64,000 nucleotides of DNA from positions 248,001 to 312,000 of the forward strand of contig CAWBYA010000007.1 of the NCBI GenBank assembly GCA_963792895.1, read 5' to 3'. This document shows positions 1 to 8,619 of the stretch, piece by piece. The notes beneath the pieces are model-generated. The model was given only the letters and a program-made list of their open reading frames with translations, was not told the DNA's origin and made no database searches. How positions within the stretch are numbered: the stretch's first letter is position 1; each line of letters starts with the position of its first letter. Source of the DNA: UBA6912 sp963792895. Its GTDB lineage: Bacteria > Actinomycetota > Acidimicrobiia > Spongiisociales > UBA5794. A program made the translations under genes and the position numbers.

Positions 1-984
1 GAAGCGGCGGATGCGGTGGTCGCTGCGATTGGGGCGGCCGTGACGGCAACGTGGGGAGACAGGGTGGTGGGAGGCTTCGGCGGGTTCGCTGCGGGAGTGC
101 GTCTCCCCGCCGGCTACACCGACCCCGTTCTCATGATGTCGACGGACGGCGTCGGCACCAAGGCCGAGGTGGCCCGAATGGCCAACAGGCTCGACGACCT
201 GGGATGGGACCTGGTGGCGATGTGCATCGACGACCTTGTTGCTGCAGGAGCGCGGCCGATTGCGATGACCGACTACGTGGCGGTGGGGCGTATCGACGTG
301 GAGATGGTCGGCCGCATCGTGCGTTCGGTCGCCGCCGCGTGTGCGGAGGCAGGCGTTGCGCTGCTTGGCGGCGAGACCGCTGAGCACCCCGGCGTCATGG
401 AGGAGGGCGCCTTCGACGTCGCCGGGACCGCGCTGGGTGTGGTGGAAGCCGGGCGGGAGGTCACGGGTGCTGCAATCCGCCCGGGTGACGCCGTGATCGG
501 CCTCGTGTCGCCGAATCTCCGGGCGAACGGCTTCTCGCTGGTCCGCCACGTCGTGCTCGGAGCCCTCGAACTCGACGAGCAGCTGCCCGGGACGGCGGGG
601 ACGGTTGCCGACGTGCTGCTTGCACCCTCGGTTCTCTACACGCCTGCCGTTCTCGCGCTGCTCGAGGCCGTCGAGGTGCGCGGGATGGCACACGTCACCG
701 GCGGCGGGCTGCCCGGCAACCTTGCCCGAGTGCTCCCGAACGACTGCGACGCGTTGATCGACACGAACGCCTGGGTGCCCCCGGCCGTCTTCCCCGCGAT
801 CCAGCAGCTCGGCAACATCCCCGGTGCCGAGATGTTCCGCACCTTCAACATGGGCATCGGGTTTGTCGTGGTGGTCCCAGATGGCGTCGCCGACGAGGCG
901 GTTGCCGCTCTGGAGGCAGCGGGCCATGCAGCCGGCATCATCGGAGCCGTGGTCGAAGGGTCGAGACGCGTCGAGCTCGGCTGA
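1..984 (+). CDS. purM: Phosphoribosylformylglycinamidine cyclo-ligase (AIR synthase), 5' truncated by window edge
   Basis: Converts formylglycinamidine ribonucleotide plus ATP to aminoimidazole ribonucleotide in purine synthesis, in the cytoplasm. The frame is open from base 1 and 327 residues are visible. PurM is usually about 340-350 residues, so only a short N-terminal piece is missing and the GTG at 16 is not the true start. Visible family features are the STDGVGTK loop, the CIDDLVAAGARPIAMTDY segment, the LLGGETAEHPG motif and the AHVTGGGLPGNLARVLP C-terminal segment. Other pur genes (purB, purE, purD, purA) lie about 53 kb away on the minus strand, so the pathway is split here. Confidence 0.95.
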   Translation, partial: EAADAVVAAIGAAVTATWGDRVVGGFGGFAAGVRLPAGYTDPVLMMSTDGVGTKAEVARMANRLDDLGWDLVAMCIDDLVAAGARPIAMTDYVAVGRIDVEMVGRIVRSVAAACAEAGVALLGGETAEHPGVMEEGAFDVAGTALGVVEAGREVTGAAIRPGDAVIGLVSPNLRANGFSLVRHVVLGALELDEQLPGTAGTVADVLLAPSVLYTPAVLALLEAVEVRGMAHVTGGGLPGNLARVLPNDCDALIDTNAWVPPAVFPAIQQLGNIPGAEMFRTFNMGIGFVVVVPDGVADEAVAALEAAGHAAGIIGAVVEGSRRVELG

Positions 985-1022
985 GGCGGTAGCGCGGGGA
1001 GCCCGATGCGTATCATCGGCGG

Positions 1023-1577
1023 ATGGCCAAGCTCGACGTTCTCTTCACCGGCTACGTGGGGGAGCGGGTCGCCGGGACGGTTTCTCTGGTGCGCACCGCG
1101 GATCTCATCGTCGTCGTCGACCCGGGGATGGTTCCCGATCGGAGTGCCATCCTCGCCCCGCTGGGTGGGCTCGGCATCGCCGTCGCGGACGTCACCGATG
1201 TGATCCTGTCGCATCATCACCCCGATCACACCATGAACATCGCGCTCTTCCCGTCTGTGCGCGTTCACGACCATTGGGCTGTGTACGAGCGCGACATCTG
1301 GACGTCGCGTCCCGCCGAAGGGGTGCACATTGCAGACGACGTGTGGCTGCTGGAGACGCCTGGGCACACCCCGCAGGACATCACAACGATGGTTGCGACA
1401 GACGACGGTGTCGCTGCGCTCACCCACCTGTGGTGGCACGAGAGGTCCGAGTCTGACCCTCGCGGCTGGGATCTGGGGGAGCTGCACGCCCATCGCTCTC
1501 GCATCGTCGAGCTCGCCGACCGCGTCGTGCCGGGTCACGGGGCCCCGTTCATCGTCGGCCCCGACACAATTCGTTGA
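1023..1577 (+). CDS. Metallo-beta-lactamase-fold hydrolase
   Basis: A 184-residue compact MBL-fold protein. The HxHxDH metal site is visible as H64-H-H66-P-D68-H69, followed by a later His in ETPGHTPQD and another in VVPGHGAPF, which are the usual positions for a dinuclear zinc or iron site. Small single-domain proteins of this kind include lactonases, glyoxalase II-like and MBLAC1-like hydrolases; the substrate cannot be read from sequence. It starts 38 bp after purM, and its TGA overlaps the ATG of the next gene (TGATG), so it is probably co-transcribed with the MobA-like gene and the crotonase. Confidence 0.85.
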   Translation: MAKLDVLFTGYVGERVAGTVSLVRTADLIVVVDPGMVPDRSAILAPLGGLGIAVADVTDVILSHHHPDHTMNIALFPSVRVHDHWAVYERDIWTSRPAEGVHIADDVWLLETPGHTPQDITTMVATDDGVAALTHLWWHERSESDPRGWDLGELHAHRSRIVELADRVVPGHGAPFIVGPDTIR

Positions 1578-2212
1578 TGGGGTCGAGCCATTCGGAGCCG
1601 AGGCAGCCTCAGGGCCGCCGCACCGTTGCGGTGGTGCTGACGGGGGGTCGCAGCGCCCGGATGGGTGCCGACAAGGCAACTCTCGAACTCGGCGGCAAGC
1701 GGCTGGTGGACCATGTCGTTGCCGCCTGCCTGGCGGCAGGCCTCGAGGTCCGTCTCGCCGGGAGGGCGCCCGAGAGCTTCGGGCCAATCACACTCCCCGA
1801 TCCGCCTGATGTCGCGGGTCCGGCCGCAGGGCTCGCAGCAGCGATGCGTGCCTTTCCCGGCGCCGACATCGTTCTCGTCGCCACCGACCAGCCGTACGTG
1901 CGGCCGGCGACGCTCGATGCGCTTCTCGCCCTCCCTGGCGCCGCGGTTGTGCCCGTCGACGTGCGGCGTCAGACCCTGTGCGCCCTCTATCGCACCGAAT
2001 GTGCGGATGCTCTCGAACAGCTGCTCGAGGAACGAGGCAGTCCGTCGCTGCAGACCCTGCTCGACCGGGTCGGCGCCACCGAGGTCGCCCGCCACGAATG
2101 GGAGCAATGGGGCGAGGACGGCCGGTCGTGGACCAGCCTCGACACACCGGAGCGGCTCACGGCCGCCGTCGCCTCGTGGCCGGAACCCCCCGTGGCTACG
2201 ATCGCCTCATGA
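1577..2212 (+). CDS. mobA: Molybdenum cofactor guanylyltransferase (MobA-like nucleotidyltransferase)
   Basis: A 211-residue nucleotidyltransferase of the MobA family, which attaches GMP to molybdopterin to make the bis-MGD cofactor. The signature loop GGRSARMGADKA lies near residue 20 and the metal-binding Asp is in VLVATDQPYV. The ATG at 1577 overlaps the preceding stop; a TTG one codon earlier is possible. The window also encodes NarG, a bis-MGD enzyme, which gives a plausible client. MobA and the related MocA-type cytidylyl or adenylyl transferases are not fully separable by eye, so the substrate is moderately certain. Confidence 0.8.
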   Translation: MGSSHSEPRQPQGRRTVAVVLTGGRSARMGADKATLELGGKRLVDHVVAACLAAGLEVRLAGRAPESFGPITLPDPPDVAGPAAGLAAAMRAFPGADIVLVATDQPYVRPATLDALLALPGAAVVPVDVRRQTLCALYRTECADALEQLLEERGSPSLQTLLDRVGATEVARHEWEQWGEDGRSWTSLDTPERLTAAVASWPEPPVATIAS

Positions 2213-3057
2213 CCGCATCATCTGTTCCGACGTCCGATGTCATCACCGTCGACCGTCGCGGCCACGTCGCCGTGGTATGGCTGGACCGTCCCGACAAGCT
2301 CAACGCCATGGCGCCCGATTTCTGGGTCGAGTTCCCTGCCATCGTGGCTGCGCTGGGCGCTGACCCAGACGTGCGAGTCCTCGTGATCGCGGCGAAGGGT
2401 CGCGCTTTCACGGTTGGGCTCGACCTCGCCGCTTTTGGACCCGCTATCGCTGCCGGGGGCCTCACAGAAGCGGCGTCTGGGTCAGGTGTGGCCGACCGCA
2501 TGGCCCTGTATCACCAGATCAAGACGATGCAGCACACCTTCTCATCTCTCGCAGAGTGCCCCAAGCCCGTGATCGCCGCCGTGCACGGGTTCTGCCTCGG
2601 TGGTGGGATCGACCTGATCACCGCATGTGACATTCGGATCTCGTCGGCGGATGCGGTCTTCTCGGTGCGGGAGACGAAGATCGCCATGGTCGCCGACGTT
2701 GGAACGCTGCAGCGGCTGCCCGCCATCGTCGACCCCGGACGTGTGGCCGAAATGGTCTACACCGGCCGCGACTTCACCGCCGACGAGGCGAAGGAGATGG
2801 GCCTCGTGTCTCATGTGCTCGCCGACGTGGAGAGCCTGCACAAAGAGGCGCTCGCCATGGCAGACGAGATCGCCGCCAACTCACCGTTGGCTGTGCAGGG
2901 CTCCAAAGCCGTTCTCCGCACCGCCGATGGGAAGGCGACGGCCGACCATCTCGACTACGTGGCGTTGTGGAATGCAGCATTCCTGCACTCCGACGACCTG
3001 CGCGAGGCGATGATGGCGTTCCTCGAAAGGCGTCCCCCCGAGTACGGCGGCACGTGA
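2209..3057 (+). CDS. Crotonase-family enoyl-CoA hydratase/isomerase, ECH1 (dienoyl-CoA isomerase)-like
   Basis: A 282-residue crotonase. The oxyanion-hole segment HGFCLGGGIDLITACDIR begins near residue 125. The downstream stretch ending ADVGTLQRLP resembles eukaryotic ECH1, delta(3,5)-delta(2,4)-dienoyl-CoA isomerase, more than a classical enoyl-CoA hydratase; that enzyme acts in degradation of unsaturated fatty acids. The ATG at 2209 overlaps the mobA stop (ATGA), so the longer open frame beginning at 1978 is not used. General crotonase assignment is secure; the exact reaction is inferred from the motif. Confidence 0.85.
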   Translation: MTASSVPTSDVITVDRRGHVAVVWLDRPDKLNAMAPDFWVEFPAIVAALGADPDVRVLVIAAKGRAFTVGLDLAAFGPAIAAGGLTEAASGSGVADRMALYHQIKTMQHTFSSLAECPKPVIAAVHGFCLGGGIDLITACDIRISSADAVFSVRETKIAMVADVGTLQRLPAIVDPGRVAEMVYTGRDFTADEAKEMGLVSHVLADVESLHKEALAMADEIAANSPLAVQGSKAVLRTADGKATADHLDYVALWNAAFLHSDDLREAMMAFLERRPPEYGGT

Positions 3058-3231
3058 GGCTGTTGCACCTGCGGGCGAACGGGCCGTAAGTCCCGGGCCA
3101 CAGCGGGTTGCGGTATGTCACAATGAAGACGTGAGCACGCCGCGCATCGATCGCTGTCATTTGTTCGCCGCTCCGTAAGGCGCGGGCCGACTGTCTCGCA
3201 CACCCGACGCGCCTCACACTGGAGTCCGTGA

Positions 3232-4503
3232 ATGTCCGACCTCATCTCTCGCCACCAATCCGTCATCGCTCCGGTCATCGCTTTCGATACCGAGATCGAG
3301 ATCGTCGCCTCCGAAGGCTCCTGGGTGACCTCGACCGACGGGAGCCGCTACCTCGACTTCACGTGCGGGATCGCGGTGTCGAACCTCGGTCACCAGCCCC
3401 CGATGGTGAAGCAGGCCATACTCGACCAACTCGATCGGGTGTGGCACGCAGGGGGCGTGTTCCGGTACCACACGCTCGTTGCCGCGGCAGAGCGGCTGCG
3501 AGACGTCACGCCGGACGGGATCGAGAAGTTCTTCTTCATGAACTCCGGCGCTGAGGCGGTTGAAGCGTCGGTGAAGCTCGCGCGCAAGACGAGCGGCCGC
3601 CAGGGAGTGATCGTCTTCCGGGGCGGCTTCCACGGCAGGACGATGGGATCGGTTTCCTACACGACTTCGAAAGCGAAGTACCGCCAGGGCTATCACCCGC
3701 TCGTCGGGTCGGTGTTCGTCACGCCGTTCCCTCGTCCTTTCCGATGGAGAATGACGATGGAAGACGCAACGGCACGGGCCATCGACGAGCTCCACCTCAT
3801 GCTGAAACACGAGATCACACCTGGAGAGGTGGCGGCGTTCCTCGTCGAACCGCTGCAAGGTGAAGGCGGTTACTACCCGGCGGGCAAGGAGTTCCTCGAC
3901 GAGCTGCGGCGCCTATCGGACGAGCACGGCATTCTGCTCATCATCGATGAGGTCCAGACCGGCTTCGGCCGCACGGGGGAGTGGTTCACCAGCCAGGTGT
4001 ACGACGTGCGCCCAGACATCTTGGTGATGGGCAAGGCGATCGCCAATGGGCTGCCGCTCTCGGCGGTCGGTGCGCCTGCCGAGCTGCTCGATGCGTGGGT
4101 TCCCGGTTCGCACGGCACGACTTTTGGGGGCAACCCGGTGTCGTGCGCTGCAGCGATGGCAACGGTCGATGGGATCGCCGAGGTGCTACCCCAGGTGCCA
4201 AAGCTCTCGGAGCATACATTTCGGCGCTTCAACGAGCTGAAGGACCGGCACCCCACCATCGGTGAGGTGCGGGGTCTCGGGCTGATGATCGGCGTCGAGT
4301 TGGTTGGCCCGGATGGGCACACGCCGTCGAAGATGGCGATCGACGAGGTCAGGCGCTATTGCCTGTCACAGCACATGATGGTGTTGCCGTGCGGTCCGGA
4401 CGAGAACGTGATCCGGTTCATCCCACCGCTCAACGTCACGCTCGAGGACCTCGACCACGGGATCGACATCATCGCCGCAGGTTTGGCCGCATACGAAGGT
4501 TGA
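3232..4503 (+). CDS. Class III PLP aminotransferase (4-aminobutyrate / acetylornithine type)
   Basis: A 423-residue fold-type I, class III aminotransferase. PLP Lys268 lies in VMGKAIANG; the preceding LIIDEVQTGFGRTGEWF segment carries the conserved Asp that contacts the PLP ring nitrogen. MNSGAEAVEASVKLAR and HGTTFGGNPVSCAAA are also typical. The family transfers an omega-amino group (GABA, ornithine, diaminobutyrate or beta-alanine) to a 2-oxo acid; GabT-like use is the best guess. It is monocistronic: 174 bp with no recognisable feature precede it, and a perfect 15-bp hairpin follows the stop. Confidence 0.88.
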   Translation: MSDLISRHQSVIAPVIAFDTEIEIVASEGSWVTSTDGSRYLDFTCGIAVSNLGHQPPMVKQAILDQLDRVWHAGGVFRYHTLVAAAERLRDVTPDGIEKFFFMNSGAEAVEASVKLARKTSGRQGVIVFRGGFHGRTMGSVSYTTSKAKYRQGYHPLVGSVFVTPFPRPFRWRMTMEDATARAIDELHLMLKHEITPGEVAAFLVEPLQGEGGYYPAGKEFLDELRRLSDEHGILLIIDEVQTGFGRTGEWFTSQVYDVRPDILVMGKAIANGLPLSAVGAPAELLDAWVPGSHGTTFGGNPVSCAAAMATVDGIAEVLPQVPKLSEHTFRRFNELKDRHPTIGEVRGLGLMIGVELVGPDGHTPSKMAIDEVRRYCLSQHMMVLPCGPDENVIRFIPPLNVTLEDLDHGIDIIAAGLAAYEG

Positions 4504-4514
4504 GTGTTGCTCGC

Positions 4515-4553
4515 GTCGAAGTCCCACGGTGGGGGGAGCCGTGGGACTTCGAC
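4515..4553. terminator. Bidirectional terminator hairpin between convergent genes
   Basis: A perfect 15-bp inverted repeat (4515-4529 with 4539-4553) closes a 9-nt loop. It lies between the stop of the class III aminotransferase and the stop of the minus-strand small protein, three bases before the latter. There is no long T tract, as is common in high-GC actinobacteria. Confidence 0.85.
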
Positions 4554-4555
4554 GG

Positions 4556-4762
4556 TTACTCGGCTCCGGCGAACTCTTCGCTGAAAGTGCCGCGGATCCT
4601 TGGATAGACGACGGGTCGGTGCTGGAAACAGGTGTCTGCCCTGTTGTAGCGGCTGACGATGATGTCGCAACCATCCTCAGCACAGACCCTGCCGCGTGCG
4701 TATTGCTTCGGCCTTCTGATGCGTGAGCCCGGTCGGGCCGCCCGTATCGCTGTGTCTGCCAT
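4556..4762 (-). CDS. Small actinobacterial Cys/His (zinc-type) protein of unknown function
   Basis: A 68-residue basic protein. Residues about 24-50 contain RVCAEDGCDIIVSRYNRADT followed by CFQH, giving C-x4-C-x11-C-x2-H, a plausible zinc knuckle. The N-terminus is Arg/Lys-rich. The ATG is preceded at good spacing by a GGAGG ribosome site, which supports a real gene. Proteins of this look occur as short hypotheticals in actinobacteria, sometimes with nucleic-acid-binding character; no function is known to me. It stands alone between a strong terminator and lnt-like DNA. Confidence 0.7.
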   Translation of the reverse strand: MADTAIRAARPGSRIRRPKQYARGRVCAEDGCDIIVSRYNRADTCFQHRPVVYPRIRGTFSEEFAGAE

Positions 4763-4858
4763 GAGAACCTCCGCAGGTCCGGTGTCATTGATAATTCGGA
4801 GACACCGTCTCCATTGGATGAGGGTTTTCGATCGACGGATCGTGGCCGGACCCGAGGC

Positions 4859-6340
4859 TCAAGTGGGCACACCGGGCACCTTGTCTTCGCGGTGCCCTCC
4901 GGGGCCGACGATGGCCGCAGCAGCGCCGGCGAGTGCCACCAGGAGCAACCATTCCCCAAACCGCGTATACAGCGTTGGCGCAGCGACGCGCATGCGCACC
5001 TCGCCCTCGAGAACGCCGCTCTCCAGCAACTCGGTGGACGAGACGATGTCGCCTTTTGCCGTGATGAACGCCGACTTGCCCGTGATGGCGGCGTGCACCA
5101 GATCCTGGCCGACGGCGGCCGCGTTGACCCTTGCCATGGCGATCAGTTGGTCGGAGGCCGGTCCGCGTCCGTAGCTGCTCTCGTTGGTTGCCACGACCTG
5201 CACTTGCGCCCCCGCTTGGGCCTCCGAACGGATGTAGCGGACGAAGGCCCCTTCAAATGAGATCACCGAACCGATGAGACCGACGTCCGTCGTGAACACC
5301 ACGGGACCATCGCCCCGAATCATGTCGCGTGGCACCCGCTCCAGTTGGGGAACGAAATCGAACAGCGAGCGAAGCGGTACGTACTCGCCGAAAGGCACGG
5401 GGTGGCGTTTGAGGTAGACGTCGAGTTCAGAGCCGTTCCTGCCGAAGAACGTGTTGATGTTGAGGAACTGGTCGGCGTCGAAGACTCGGGTGCCGCTCAC
5501 GAGCAAGTACGCATCGAGACGTCGTGCTTCGGTCTCGAGTGCGGCTCGCACGTCTGGGTTCTCCTCGGGTTCATACGGTGTGCCCATGGCGTTCTCGGGC
5601 CACACGACGAGGTCCACCGTGCCTGCGCGGATTCCCTGGGTGAGCGCGATGTGGGATTCGTAGATCAACCGATTCTCATCCGGACAGCGTGTGCCCGGAC
5701 ATGGGGAACCGCCCTGAACGATCGCCACTCGGAGTGGCGGCCCATCGGCGACCGGCGGGAACAGGCCCCCGCCGAGCATCAGCATGAAAGCGATCACGAG
5801 CGGGTCGACCAAGAGGCTCCAGTGGTCCTGGCTCTCGATCACCAGCACCAATCCCGCAGCGACGGCGGCAGCGAGCAGGCCCCAGCCGCCGGGTCCTATC
5901 CATTGGGTCGCACCGATGAAGCCGGGGTTGGCGGCGGCGCCGTAGCCGAGCGACCCCCAAGGGAAGCCATCGAGCGGAAAGCGCGCTCGAACGAACTCCC
6001 ACAAACCCCAGCCGGCAACGGCAATGAGCCACCATCGGCCCGCAGGCCAGTGGCGGAATGACCAGATGAGCAACGAGTAGCCGGATGCGAGCGCGGCGAG
6101 CACCGTGGTGAGCGGCAGCCACGCCACCACGCCGATGACGGAGATCCAATACAGCAGAAGGCCGAAGAAGACCATGCCGTGGATGAAGCCGACGGCGAGG
6201 GCGCCCCACGCAGACCCCACCCGCCGGGCGGCAAACATGAGGGGTGCAGGGGCGATGAACGCCAGCAGACCCCAATCGAGTGGGGGGAAGGCAGCCCACA
6301 TCAGGAGTCCGCCGGCGGCGGCAACGAGGTACGGGGTCAT
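4859..6340 (-). CDS. lnt: Apolipoprotein N-acyltransferase homologue with catalytic Cys replaced by Ser
   Basis: A 493-residue membrane protein. The N-terminal half has about six hydrophobic segments (residues 1-200) and the C-terminal half is a nitrilase-fold domain, the architecture of Lnt, which adds the third acyl chain to lipoproteins at the outer face of the membrane. The nitrilase triad should be Glu-Lys-Cys. I see Glu249 (VVWPENAM) and Lys311 (YLKRHPVPFGEY), but the nucleophile motif, normally I-C-[YF]-E, reads I-S-F-E with Ser361 (codon TCA). The ATG at 6340 was chosen because the first membrane segment follows at once; the longer frame reaching 6517 adds only Arg-rich sequence. Activity is therefore doubtful, although overall family membership is clear. 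Confidence 0.85.
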   Translation of the reverse strand: MTPYLVAAAGGLLMWAAFPPLDWGLLAFIAPAPLMFAARRVGSAWGALAVGFIHGMVFFGLLLYWISVIGVVAWLPLTTVLAALASGYSLLIWSFRHWPAGRWWLIAVAGWGLWEFVRARFPLDGFPWGSLGYGAAANPGFIGATQWIGPGGWGLLAAAVAAGLVLVIESQDHWSLLVDPLVIAFMLMLGGGLFPPVADGPPLRVAIVQGGSPCPGTRCPDENRLIYESHIALTQGIRAGTVDLVVWPENAMGTPYEPEENPDVRAALETEARRLDAYLLVSGTRVFDADQFLNINTFFGRNGSELDVYLKRHPVPFGEYVPLRSLFDFVPQLERVPRDMIRGDGPVVFTTDVGLIGSVISFEGAFVRYIRSEAQAGAQVQVVATNESSYGRGPASDQLIAMARVNAAAVGQDLVHAAITGKSAFITAKGDIVSSTELLESGVLEGEVRMRVAAPTLYTRFGEWLLLVALAGAAAAIVGPGGHREDKVPGVPT

Positions 6341-6426
6341 CGAAGGCGGCAGGTTAGCTCCCGCTGGTGTGCCAACTCCTGCCTGGCGCGATATCGGCGG
6401 CAAGAACAACGGCCAAGGCCCGTAGC

Positions 6427-7221
6427 ATGGCCACCATGGACGATCTCGAGCTTGCCGTTGCCGCCGCCCGCGTTGGCGGAGAGATCGTGGCTGCAGGCTT
6501 CGGCACTCACACCACAACGGAGTTCAAGGGCCGCAACGATCCCGTTACGGAGGTGGACCGTGCCGCCGAGCAGGCCATCTTGGCGCAACTCTCCGCGCAC
6601 CGTCCTGAGGACGCCGTGATGGGCGAGGAGGGGACGTCGCGCCCGGGAAACGACCGTCTGTGGCTGATCGACCCGCTCGACGGCACCGTCAACTTCGTCC
6701 ATGGTCTGGCGCAGGTGTCGGTGTCGATCGCCTTGTACGAGGAGGATCGCCCGCTCGTAGGGGTCGTCTTCGACCCCATCCACGACGAGATGTTCGCCGC
6801 GGCCGCCGGCCGGGGCGCAACGCTCAACGGTTCACCGATACGGGTGTCCGAGACGTCTGATCTCGACAGGGCGCTGCTCGTGACCGGGTTCCCCTATGAC
6901 CACCACGAGCACGGCGACGCCTACGTGGCGACGCTGGCGGCGATGCTGCGGAGCGTCAACGGTATCCGCCGGCTCGGGTCGGCAGCCCTCGACCTCTGCT
7001 ACGTAGCCGCCGGCCGGCTCGATGCCTCGTGGGAGTACAACCTGAAGCCGTGGGACATCGCTGCAGGGTTGGTGATCGTCGAGGAGGCGGGAGGCAGAGC
7101 CACCGATCCTCTTGGCGCGCCGATGACACCCTTCGCTGCTCACCTCGTGACGTCGAACCGCATCCTGCACGACGCGGTGCGGGAGGTCGTCGCCGCGACG
7201 TTCCCGCCGCACCTCCGCTGA
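6427..7221 (+). CDS. Inositol monophosphatase family protein
   Basis: A 264-residue Mg-dependent phosphatase of the IMPase/FIG superfamily. Metal-binding motifs are visible: GEEGTSRPG (first acidic site), DPLDGTVNF starting at Asp82, and WDIAAGLVIVEEAGG near the C-terminus. Members hydrolyse inositol-1-phosphate, histidinol phosphate or related sugar phosphates; actinobacteria need such enzymes for inositol and mycothiol metabolism or histidine synthesis, but the substrate cannot be assigned here. It is divergent from the lnt homologue. Two ATGs (6427 and 6436) are possible starts; the first is used. Confidence 0.87.
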   Translation: MATMDDLELAVAAARVGGEIVAAGFGTHTTTEFKGRNDPVTEVDRAAEQAILAQLSAHRPEDAVMGEEGTSRPGNDRLWLIDPLDGTVNFVHGLAQVSVSIALYEEDRPLVGVVFDPIHDEMFAAAAGRGATLNGSPIRVSETSDLDRALLVTGFPYDHHEHGDAYVATLAAMLRSVNGIRRLGSAALDLCYVAAGRLDASWEYNLKPWDIAAGLVIVEEAGGRATDPLGAPMTPFAAHLVTSNRILHDAVREVVAATFPPHLR

Positions 7222-7225
7222 CGGG

Positions 7226-7414
7226 TCACGGGGCGAACAGCGGAGCGCAAGAGGCGCACACGAACCCCACCTCGACGAAGCGTACGTCCTCGCCGGCTAC
7301 GCCCATGCACAGCGAGCAGCGGTCGTCCACGAAATCGTCGGCGATCGCGGCGAACGGACCCTCTCCGCCGAGGAGGTCGGTCACGAGGACGGCCTGGCTG
7401 GTTCCGTTCTTCAT
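7226..7414 (-). CDS. Small Cys-rich protein (two CxxC pairs)
   Basis: A 62-residue protein. Residues about 35-58 hold RCSLCMG and FVCASCAPLF, two C-x2-C pairs about 20 residues apart, consistent with a zinc ribbon or rubredoxin-like knuckle. No family is recognised. It ends only 4 bp after the IMPase stop on the other strand. The start at 7414 lacks a strong ribosome site and an in-frame start exists at 7498, so the N-terminus is uncertain. Confidence 0.55.
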   Translation of the reverse strand: MKNGTSQAVLVTDLLGGEGPFAAIADDFVDDRCSLCMGVAGEDVRFVEVGFVCASCAPLFAP

Positions 7415-7722
7415 CGAGCGCCGGAGGCTACTACCCCTGCGGGGATGGAGAGGCTCGGCGCTAACCCGGCGCTCATCGAAAGCTCTCGGCTCGCTCACAC
7501 GGATCTTCCAAAGTTGAGGAAACGGCGGCCTGCACTCGGAAAGCAGGTCGGCGGCCCGTGATCCTGGCGGAGGCGCGAGACGGGCCGCCGTTGGGGCCGG
7601 TTTGGATGGGCTCCCGACAAGCCTTCGACACGATGTCCTCGGCGGGCACGAGCGGAAGGCGGCCTCGCGGGCGAAGGGGACCGGCGCAGTGCTGATGCTC
7701 AGGCCTCCGAGGAGGTGCTCTC
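7415..7722. other. Intergenic region with a perfect 10-bp inverted repeat
   Basis: This 308-bp divergent region between the Cys-rich protein and the secreted Thr-rich protein shows no convincing gene. It contains a perfect 10-bp inverted repeat, 7550-7559 with 7580-7589, around a 20-nt spacer, which could be an operator or a leader hairpin. A strong AGGAGGTG ribosome site lies just before the ATG at 7723. I could not assign a riboswitch class. Confidence 0.5.
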
Positions 7723-8583
7723 ATGCGCAGCAGGTCTCTTTCTCGATCGGGTGATCTGGTGCGGAAGCCACGAGGTAGACCAGTCGGGCGCACGATGATC
7801 ATCGCCTGTGTGCCCATCGTCGTCGCGGTGGCGTCGGTGACGGTTGCGCTTGCTCACCCGTGCGACACGCAGCCGGATGACCCTCGCTGCAGCGGCACGA
7901 CGACGACGGTGCCCACGACGACCACGACGACTTCGCCGCCGGCGTCCACGACGACCACGACGACTTCGCCGCCGGCGTCCACGACGACCACGACGACTTC
8001 GCCGCCGGCGTCCACGACGACGACGACGCCTCCTCCCGGCGAGCCTCTTCTCGGGATCGTCAGCGCCTCCAACGGCGATCGGTACTGGAACGAGGCGGTC
8101 GAGAGCCTCGGCCTGCCGTCGACCACCGTCGGTCTCGGCGGAGGCATCACCCACGACTGGGGGACCCCGACCAGCAGCCGGTTCGCCACGTACTGGGCGA
8201 TATTCGACAGCCACGCGGCCGCAGGGGCCGTGCACGTCTGGTGGTATGCAATGTCGCGATCCTCGACGGTGGACGAGGCCGACGCAGAAGCCGAGGCCGA
8301 CGTCATCGTTGCTCAGATTCTCGCCCTACGGCCCGAGGCCACGATTCATGCCAGTCCAATGGCGGCGTACGATCCAGATACGTGCTCGGCGGAGAACATC
8401 CCGATGTCGGACCATCTCGTCGCCTATGCCATCGAAAGCTACGAGGGAGTGGTTGCCGGTCCCGTCATACCGATAGTGACGACGACTACGGACGGATGCC
8501 ATCCCGGCGGCGACTCGTTGTCCGGCGGCGCGGCGGCGGTCGCAGAATGGGCGGCCGGCCTGGGTGCGCCGCCCCAGCCGTGA
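7723..8583 (+). CDS. Secreted or membrane-anchored protein with Thr/Pro-rich repeat linker
   Basis: A 286-residue protein. A basic N-terminus (residues 1-23) precedes a hydrophobic segment (about 25-45), a signal peptide or single anchor. Residues about 55-105 form a low-complexity linker made of TTTTTTSPPAS units, a form typical of O-glycosylated actinobacterial wall proteins. The C-terminal about 180 residues start at LLGIVSASNGDRYWNEAVE and look like a compact soluble domain that I do not recognise (possibly SGNH- or glycosidase-like). Four Cys outside the cytoplasm could form disulfides. A strong Shine-Dalgarno fixes the start. Confidence 0.7.
   Translation: MRSRSLSRSGDLVRKPRGRPVGRTMIIACVPIVVAVASVTVALAHPCDTQPDDPRCSGTTTTVPTTTTTTSPPASTTTTTTSPPASTTTTTTSPPASTTTTTPPPGEPLLGIVSASNGDRYWNEAVESLGLPSTTVGLGGGITHDWGTPTSSRFATYWAIFDSHAAAGAVHVWWYAMSRSSTVDEADAEAEADVIVAQILALRPEATIHASPMAAYDPDTCSAENIPMSDHLVAYAIESYEGVVAGPVIPIVTTTTDGCHPGGDSLSGGAAAVAEWAAGLGAPPQP
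7915..8013 (+). repeat. 33-bp in-frame minisatellite, three perfect copies
   Basis: Three perfect direct copies of a 33-bp unit (7915-7947, 7948-7980, 7981-8013), followed by a partial copy, encode the 11-residue TTTTTTSPPAS unit of the linker. Since 33 is a multiple of three, copy-number change would lengthen or shorten the linker without breaking the frame. Confidence 0.9.
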
Positions 8584-8619
8584 GCCGTCCACCCGAGCTC
8601 ACGGACGAGCCCGTCGGGG

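Noticed and set aside
7915..8013. 33-bp direct repeats as a CRISPR array
   Set aside because: Units are directly adjacent with no spacers and encode a regular peptide repeat in frame with a secreted protein.
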